DNA from: Chitinophagales bacterium
Lineage (GTDB): Bacteria > Bacteroidota > Bacteroidia > Chitinophagales > UBA2359
Direction: 5' to 3'
Assembly (NCBI GenBank): GCA_020629335.1
Contig: JAHDDN010000120.1
Coordinates: forward strand, 1 to 12,559
Length of the DNA stretch: 12,559 nucleotides
This document shows, piece by piece, positions 7,636-12,559 of the stretch (positions are counted from its first letter, which is position 1; each line of letters opens with the position of its first letter). Under the pieces are notes generated by a model that did no database searches, was not told where the DNA came from, and saw only the letters and a list, made by a program, of their open reading frames with translations. The position numbers and the translations under genes are program-made.

Positions 7636-8085
7636 GTGAGAATATTTAAATCCATATTACTACTAATCCTTAGCTTGCTGCTCTTGCAAGTACTTACTTT
7701 CTCCTTTATTGGCAAACAAAACTTAATGAATCAGGTGATTAAACATCATGAATCCTTTGTGGCAGATTTTCCTGATTATGATACTATTGAAAAAATAGTC
7801 GTTAGTAATCTTGCTGTTTCTGATCAGCAAGGGCAAAAATGGGCGAAAAAATTAAAAACAGATCGATTAGATATTCTCTCAACTGAGTCTTCTGAGGCAA
7901 ATGAACGACTTTTTAACCCAAACTACTTTGCTTATATCGCTTTTGCAGAGTTTAACTATTACTTTTACGCCTTCATTGCGGAAGGTGAAAATAGTGGTGA
8001 CTACGTAGCCGCTTGGGAGTCAGAGTATGTGTGGATACTCTTTAAGTGGTTCCAAATCAACAAAGTAAACACTGGTATCTCCTAA
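7636..8085 (+). CDS. Small membrane-anchored or secreted protein of unknown function
   Basis: I do not recognise this 149-residue protein. Residues 1-26 form a strong N-terminal hydrophobic segment (MRIFKSILLLILSLLLLQVL, then TFSFIG) with positive charges at the front, so it is a signal peptide or an uncleaved anchor. The rest would lie outside the cytoplasmic membrane: a mixed, Lys/Asp-rich part (30-90) and an unusually aromatic part (about 91-143, NPNYFAYIAFAEFNYYFYAF, then WESEYVWILFKWF). The GTG at 7636 is the only start that keeps the hydrophobic segment; the next in-frame Met comes after it. It is divergent from the methyltransferase, 116 nt away, and lies within the segment bounded by the two inverted repeats. 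No link to restriction-modification can be shown; it may equally be an unrelated resident gene. Confidence 0.65.
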   Translation: MRIFKSILLLILSLLLLQVLTFSFIGKQNLMNQVIKHHESFVADFPDYDTIEKIVVSNLAVSDQQGQKWAKKLKTDRLDILSTESSEANERLFNPNYFAYIAFAEFNYYFYAFIAEGENSGDYVAAWESEYVWILFKWFQINKVNTGIS

Positions 8086-8139
8086 ATCATCAACCAATAA
8101 TAAGGACTTACTCTTACTACTTTTTAGCTAATAATCAAT

Positions 8140-8355
8140 GGCTTAGGGATGGGAGTGGTATGTGGCGGCCATGCTGCGACTTAGGGCGCTTAGTGATGCG
8201 CAGGCTCCAATAAGAGACAAGCAGCACTTAGCAGACTTGGAGCAGCATAGCCACATAAGAGCGGACAGCCCGACCTTTCCTCATTTTTCATTCGAGGGCG
8301 CACGCATAGGTAGCGCCCCTACTGGTCGAATGAAAAATGAGGAAAGGTAAGCCCC
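8140..8355 (-). repeat. Structured intergenic repeat, right (inverted) copy
   Basis: Inverted relative to the copy at 5137-5287 and longer because of an expanded hairpin near its outer end (8273-8348). The shared blocks include GGCTTAGGGATGG at 8140-8152 and GGACAGCCCGACC at 8263-8275. Complementary segments are kept here too: GGCTT/AAGCC (8140-8144 with 8349-8353), TATGTGGC/GCCACATA (8159-8166 with 8250-8257) and ATGCTGC/GCAGCAT (8171-8177 with 8242-8248). The last pair differs in sequence from the left copy yet still pairs. It fills most of the 301-nt gap between the small membrane protein and the PhoD-like gene. A 62-codon frame across it is not credible as a gene. Confidence 0.8.
8273..8348. 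repeat. Perfect 23-bp-arm inverted repeat with inner stem
   Basis: Arms 8273-8295 and 8326-8348 are exact reverse complements. The enclosed 30 nt contain a second perfect stem, GGGCGC/GCGCCC (8296-8301 with 8313-8318), directly stacked on the 5' arm. There is no T tract after it on the + strand. It occupies the position where the left repeat copy has only a 3-bp CCC/GGG hairpin, so it looks like an expansion of, or insertion into, the repeat. It lies 38 nt before the PhoD-like start codon and could influence that message. Confidence 0.85.
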
Positions 8356-8386
8356 AGAAAATAGACGATCTTAATAAATAGTAAAA

Positions 8387-11059
8387 ATGCTTATTCACTA
8401 TTCAAAACTTATTTGTTCTATTACAGCATTGCTTTTATTTAATGCTTGTGTGCAATCATCGGATTCGGATTCTAATTTAGAGCTGCCAATAGATAATATA
8501 GAAGTGAACTTACCAACAGAAAGCAAGGAGGTAAATTGGCCGATTGAAGGGGAGTCGAATACTGTTGCAGATAGTGTTAATTTTAAAAGTACTTGGCATA
8601 TTGGTCATGTTACTCGTACCTGGATTGGACCTGAGTATTGGACTAATCCTCTACAGGATTGGCAATTAAATAATGGGCGCTTGGAGTGCTTAACGAGAAG
8701 AAAGAATCGCAATATTCGCTTATTACCTTATGAGGTGATAGAGAAGAAAGGCGCATTTGTGACTAGTGTGGAATTGGGGAGTATTTTGCCTATCAAATCT
8801 CCTTATCCTTCTGCTTGGGTAGGCTTTACTATCGGGCTAAAAGGAGAGTTTAATGACTATAGGGATACGGCATTGAAGGGGAAAGGAATGAATGCGGGTA
8901 TTACTATAAGTGGTGATTTGTTCATTGGCGATACCAAAATGGGACTCAAGAAGGTCAATATTCCCAATTATCAGGACGGCATCCGATTAGAATTGAAAGT
9001 GCAGCCTAGTACGAATGCTTATTATCAAGTCATCTTATCCGCTTATGACCTAACAGGCCAATTATTGGGGCAAATAGAATCAAAGACTATTGCCAATCAA
9101 GATTTGTGTGGGATGCTCTCCTTAACTTGTGATTTTCCGAAAAGAAAGAATATTGAATTGGGAAATGTCCGAAGAGATCCAAGCTTTTGGTTTAATAACT
9201 GGGCACTTAGTGGTCATAAAATAAAGCTTCGACCTGGACAGAGATTTGGGCCAATAGTCAATACTTTGTACACCTTAGATGAAGGTATCTTAAAAATGAC
9301 GGCACAAGTTGTGCCTGTGAATAAGCCTGAAAAACAGCTAGTGGATTTACAGATTCGAACGGAGAACGATGCTTGGGAAAGTATTCAAAAATCAAAACTA
9401 CACGCACTTGCAAGAACTGCTCATTTTAGATTTGATGAGTGGGATGATACTAAAGATGTCTTTTATAGGCTAGCTTATAATTTCTTGAATGGGGATAGTA
9501 TACAAACAGAGTATTTGTATGGTATTATTAAAAGAGATCCAATTGCAAAATCATCTATTAAATTGGTTGGGCTATCTTGCAGTGAAGATTATGCTTTTCC
9601 TCATACTGATATAAGTACTCATGTAAAGGCTCATAAACCTGATTTGCTATTCTTTGCTGGTGATCAATTTTATGAACCAGATGGAGGGTATCACAATGCT
9701 GATTGGGATGCCCCTTTAGAAATCTCTACTTTAGATTATCTGCGTAAATGGTATCTCTTTGGTTGGGCTTATCGAAAATTGACCGCTAACTTACCTACGG
9801 TTATCATTATGGATGATCACGATGTGTTTCAAGGAAATCTATGGGGCGCTGGTGGTCGTAAAGCAACTGGCAAGAGCAAGTACGAAAAAGAACAATCTGG
9901 AGGCTATTTGATGCCTCCTCAGTGGGTTAATATGGCTCAGAGAACTCAAACTTCTCACCTACCTGATCCTTATGATCCGAAGCCAATCAAGCAAGGCATT
10001 AATGTCTATTATACTGACATGAATTATGGGGGGATTAGTTTTGCTATTTTAGAGGATCGTAAATTTAAATCTGGACCATTCAGCTTGTCTAATACTGATA
10101 GAGCAAGTGGTGGTAATACTGATAAAGAGGGACTAACTTTATTAGGAGATCGACAACTAAGCTTCTTAGAAGATTGGACACAGGATTGGGAAAATGATAC
10201 TTGGATGAAAGTGGTCCTATCTCAAACGATTTTCAATAACTTGATTACCGCTCCTGTTAATGAAAGTAAGCCCAAACCCTTGGCAAAAGAGATTTATCCA
10301 ACCCATCAAATTGCTCGTGATTTTGATACTAATGGATGGCCTCAAACTCCCCGAAATGAAGCTTTAAAGCTCATCAGAAAAGGATTTGCTTTTCATATTG
10401 CTGGTGATCAACATTTAGGATTAAGTATACAATATGGAGTGGACCAATGGAAAGATGCCAGTTATGCTCTGGCTATTCCATCTACCTCCAATCATTATAT
10501 ACGTACTTGGTTTCCGCCTCAGATAGGCGCTAATGCTCTAAGGAACGCACCAAGATATACTGGTGATTATCTCGATGGCTTTGGGAACAAAGTAAGTGTA
10601 CTCGCTGCTTATAATCCTTTTATCACCAACTTGGAGCCGAGTAAGCTCTATGATAAAGCCACTGGTTACGCCGTCTGTACTTTCGATAAAATCAATCGCA
10701 ACATAAAAATGGAAGTCTGGCCTCGTCAAAGCGACCCTAATAATAGAAGTAATAAAGCTTGTGATGGTTGGCCTATCATTATTAATCAACTCCAAAATTA
10801 TGAACGTCAAGCGGTAGAACAACTTCCTAAGCTAATAATTAGTGGAATGGATAATCCTGTAGTGCAGGTTTTTAATGAAAAAAATGAAGAGCATATATAC
10901 TCTATTAGAATAAAAGGCAACAGTTTTCAACCCAAAGTATTCGAAAAAGGAAGCTATACAATAAAGATTGGAGAGCCCAATACAGAGCAAGTTCAAATAA
11001 AAAAAGGGATAAAGAGTATTCCACTAAACAATAATAAGGAGTTAAAGATCAAATTTTAG
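8387..11059 (+). CDS. PhoD-like metallophosphatase lipoprotein
   Basis: Exported protein of the alkaline phosphatase D (PhoD) family, whose members hydrolyse phosphomonoesters or diesters with Fe/Ca centres. The N terminus (SKLICSITALLLFNAC) is a signal sequence ending in a weak lipobox with Cys21, and the following Ser/Asp-rich residues (SSDSDSN, 24-30) resemble surface-export signals of Bacteroidota lipoproteins. Residues about 65-385 look like beta-rich accessory domains with no motif I recognise. The catalytic core starts near 390, with GLSCSED (395-401, Cys398 a likely metal ligand), AGDQFYE (424-430), MDDHD (475-479), SQTIFNN (612-618) and AGDQHLG (672-678). A final beta-rich domain covers about 813-890. 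At 890 residues it is much longer than Bacillus PhoD (about 580). Start chosen to include the signal sequence. The actual substrate is unknown. Confidence 0.85.
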   Translation: MLIHYSKLICSITALLLFNACVQSSDSDSNLELPIDNIEVNLPTESKEVNWPIEGESNTVADSVNFKSTWHIGHVTRTWIGPEYWTNPLQDWQLNNGRLECLTRRKNRNIRLLPYEVIEKKGAFVTSVELGSILPIKSPYPSAWVGFTIGLKGEFNDYRDTALKGKGMNAGITISGDLFIGDTKMGLKKVNIPNYQDGIRLELKVQPSTNAYYQVILSAYDLTGQLLGQIESKTIANQDLCGMLSLTCDFPKRKNIELGNVRRDPSFWFNNWALSGHKIKLRPGQRFGPIVNTLYTLDEGILKMTAQVVPVNKPEKQLVDLQIRTENDAWESIQKSKLHALARTAHFRFDEWDDTKDVFYRLAYNFLNGDSIQTEYLYGIIKRDPIAKSSIKLVGLSCSEDYAFPHTDISTHVKAHKPDLLFFAGDQFYEPDGGYHNADWDAPLEISTLDYLRKWYLFGWAYRKLTANLPTVIIMDDHDVFQGNLWGAGGRKATGKSKYEKEQSGGYLMPPQWVNMAQRTQTSHLPDPYDPKPIKQGINVYYTDMNYGGISFAILEDRKFKSGPFSLSNTDRASGGNTDKEGLTLLGDRQLSFLEDWTQDWENDTWMKVVLSQTIFNNLITAPVNESKPKPLAKEIYPTHQIARDFDTNGWPQTPRNEALKLIRKGFAFHIAGDQHLGLSIQYGVDQWKDASYALAIPSTSNHYIRTWFPPQIGANALRNAPRYTGDYLDGFGNKVSVLAAYNPFITNLEPSKLYDKATGYAVCTFDKINRNIKMEVWPRQSDPNNRSNKACDGWPIIINQLQNYERQAVEQLPKLIISGMDNPVVQVFNEKNEEHIYSIRIKGNSFQPKVFEKGSYTIKIGEPNTEQVQIKKGIKSIPLNNNKELKIKF

Positions 11060-11067
11060 AGTTATTG

Positions 11068-11098
11068 TTTGTTCTATTCTCCTGAATAGCTACCTTTG
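11068..11098 (+). promoter_or_regulatory. metK promoter
   Basis: TTTG at 11068-11071, a 19-nt spacer and TACCTTTG at 11091-11098 match the Bacteroidota TTTG / TAnnTTTG consensus exactly. The predicted start near 11103 leaves a metK leader of about 75-80 nt. A palindrome, CTATTCTCCTGAATAG (11074-11089), fills most of the spacer and could be an operator or a small hairpin. The promoter call rests on motif and position. Confidence 0.65.
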
Positions 11099-11180
11099 CA
11101 ATCATTTTCTATTGGTAATGAAGTCATTAGTAGAAAACTGATCTAAAAGTTATTACAATACCAAAAACAAAAAATAAAAA

Positions 11181-12428
11181 ATGCCATATCTTTTTACATC
11201 AGAATCTGTTTCTGAAGGACATCCAGATAAAGTAGCTGATCAGATATCTGATGCTGTATTAGATGCTATTCTGCTTCAAGATCCCAACTCTAAAGTAGCT
11301 TGTGAAACCTTCGTCACTACAGGCTTAGTATTAGTAGGTGGCGAAATACACACCAAAGCTTATATTGATGTACACCAAATCGTACGTTCAAAAATTAAAG
11401 AAATTGGTTATAACAAGTCTGATTACCAGTTTGACTACGCTTCTTGCGGACTCATCTCAACTATACATGAGCAGTCTCCTGATATCAGACAAGGTGTAGA
11501 ACGTACCAGCTTAAAAGATCAAGGAGCAGGTGATCAAGGAATGATGTTTGGCTATGCCACTAATGAGACTGACAACTATATGCCTATCTCATTAGAACTT
11601 TCTCACTTACTATTAGAAGAGTTAGCAGCGATTCGTAAAGAAGGGAAAGTGATGACTTATCTTCGTCCTGATTCTAAATCTCAATTAACGATTGAATACA
11701 CAGACGATAATAAGCCGAAACGAATAGAAACCATTGTATTATCTACTCAACATGATGACTGCTTCAAAAGTGAGTCAGATATGCAGAAAAAGATTTTAAA
11801 GGATGTCAAAACTCATCTTATACCAAGAGTGAAAGCACACCTATCTCCAGAGATCGCTAAATTCTTCGACAACAGCAAAATCAAATACCTCATCAATCCT
11901 ACTGGAAAGTTCGTTATCGGTGGGCCTCACGGTGATACTGGCCTAACAGGCCGTAAGATCATTGTAGATACTTATGGTGGTAAAGGAGCACACGGTGGTG
12001 GTGCATTCTCTGGTAAAGATGCTTCTAAAGTAGATCGATCTGCTGCTTACGCTACTCGCCATATTGCTAAGAACTTAGTCGCTGCTGGTGTATGTGATCA
12101 AGTATTGGTACAAGTGGCCTACGCCATCGGTAAAGCCGAACCAGTAGGTTTATACGTCAATACTTACGGATCTGCTAATGTTGATATGAATGATCAAGAA
12201 ATCTCAGCAACAATTGAGAAGTTATTTGACCTTCGCCCAGGATACTTAATCAAAAGACTAGGACTTAAGAACCCAATCTTCTCTCCTACTGCCGCTTATG
12301 GCCATATGGGTAGAAAACCTGGCAAAGTCACCTTTACCGTTAAAGGCAAGAAGAAAACCTTCGAAACCTTTACTTGGGAAAAGTTAGATTATGTAGCTAA
12401 GATCAAAAAGGCTTTCAAAATCAAATAA
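11181..12428 (+). CDS. metK: S-adenosylmethionine synthetase (methionine adenosyltransferase)
   Basis: Makes S-adenosylmethionine from ATP and methionine, releasing phosphate and pyrophosphate; cytosolic, usually tetrameric. The three-domain family is clear: [17 protein letters not shown] (13-29, with the catalytic His14 and metal ligand Asp16), the [12 protein letters not shown] loop (115-126), the central [20 protein letters not shown] (238-257), the P-loop-like GGGAFSGKD (272-280) with [17 protein letters not shown], and a normal C terminus ending near YVAKIKKAF. At 415 residues it is a usual length for Bacteroidota. The ATG at 11181 gives the standard start ([17 protein letters not shown]). 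It has its own promoter and terminator, so it is probably monocistronic. I saw no SAM riboswitch in the short leader. Confidence 0.97.
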   Translation: MPYLFTSESVSEGHPDKVADQISDAVLDAILLQDPNSKVACETFVTTGLVLVGGEIHTKAYIDVHQIVRSKIKEIGYNKSDYQFDYASCGLISTIHEQSPDIRQGVERTSLKDQGAGDQGMMFGYATNETDNYMPISLELSHLLLEELAAIRKEGKVMTYLRPDSKSQLTIEYTDDNKPKRIETIVLSTQHDDCFKSESDMQKKILKDVKTHLIPRVKAHLSPEIAKFFDNSKIKYLINPTGKFVIGGPHGDTGLTGRKIIVDTYGGKGAHGGGAFSGKDASKVDRSAAYATRHIAKNLVAAGVCDQVLVQVAYAIGKAEPVGLYVNTYGSANVDMNDQEISATIEKLFDLRPGYLIKRLGLKNPIFSPTAAYGHMGRKPGKVTFTVKGKKKTFETFTWEKLDYVAKIKKAFKIK

Positions 12429-12489
12429 GGCCTTAGCCAATAAAAAGAGCAGAGTGTTTTTGACTATGCTCAAGAAATTAACTACCTTC

Positions 12490-12524
12490 AAAGCTGTTTT
12501 CCAATCGGGAAACAGCTTTTTTTT
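12490..12524 (+). terminator. Intrinsic terminator after metK
   Basis: Thirteen-base arms (12490-12502 and 12507-12519) pair with one G-U wobble around an AATC loop, followed by an eight-T tract (12517-12524). It lies 62 nt after the metK stop codon. The remaining 35 nt to the window end show no gene. Confidence 0.92.
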
Positions 12525-12559
12525 AAGCATTACTTATTTATCCTACTTAAACCTTCATC

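Noticed and set aside
8162..8350. Open frame of 62 codons on the + strand
   Set aside because: It lies entirely within the right repeat copy and its long hairpin; the predicted peptide follows the palindrome and has no protein-like character.
5137..8355. Reading the two repeats as insertion-sequence ends of a composite transposon
   Set aside because: No transposase gene or remnant is in or beside the copies, and no target duplication is visible, so only a repeat-bounded segment can be claimed.
11118..11141. Seven-codon leader frame (MKSLVEN) before metK
   Set aside because: Short ATG-to-stop frames are expected by chance here; there is no run of regulatory codons and no attenuator hairpin.
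11099..11180. SAM riboswitch before metK
   Set aside because: The leader is only about 75-80 nt and A+T-rich, with no conserved SAM-aptamer core or terminator/antiterminator pair that I can see.
1..12559. No GAGCTC site noticed in the window, as support for SacI-like specificity
   Set aside because: At this base composition only about one or two sites would be expected, so absence is uninformative.

Overview
The window looks like a chromosomal segment of a member of the Bacteroidota. Three things point there: promoter-like sites of the TTTG-N19/20-TAnnTTTG type, a branched-chain/pyruvate dehydrogenase E1 with alpha and beta parts fused in one chain, and a prs-rplY(ctc)-pth gene order with Bacteroidota-like sequences. 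The DNA is A+T-rich. A Cytophagia or Saprospiria relative is a guess; the sequence does not settle the class.

Left block (1-5127, all + strand), housekeeping: ribose-phosphate pyrophosphokinase (possibly cut at its 5' end by the window edge), ribosomal protein L25/Ctc, a strong intrinsic terminator, then peptidyl-tRNA hydrolase, a fumarylacetoacetate-hydrolase-family enzyme 9 nt downstream, and the fused E1 dehydrogenase. The last three probably form a second transcription unit with a hairpin between genes two and three.

Middle block (5137-8355), accessory: a 2.85-kb segment bounded by two inverted, diverged copies of one non-coding repeat (5137-5287 on +, 8140-8355 on -). It holds a two-gene restriction-modification operon on the minus strand (m5C methyltransferase, then a SacI-family-like endonuclease, overlapping by 17 bp) and a divergent small membrane-anchored protein of unknown function with a nearly leaderless GTG start. 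The endonuclease gene is visibly A+T-richer than the flanks. The repeat copies keep nested complementary segments that could fold, and the right copy carries a perfect 23-bp-arm hairpin at a place where the left copy has only a 3-bp one. This repeat, and its position around the restriction-modification locus, is the least explained part of the window.

Right block (8387-12559, + strand): a large exported PhoD-like metallophosphatase lipoprotein, then metK (S-adenosylmethionine synthetase) with its own promoter and a strong terminator. MetK makes the methyl donor used by the methyltransferase, but that adjacency is probably coincidental.
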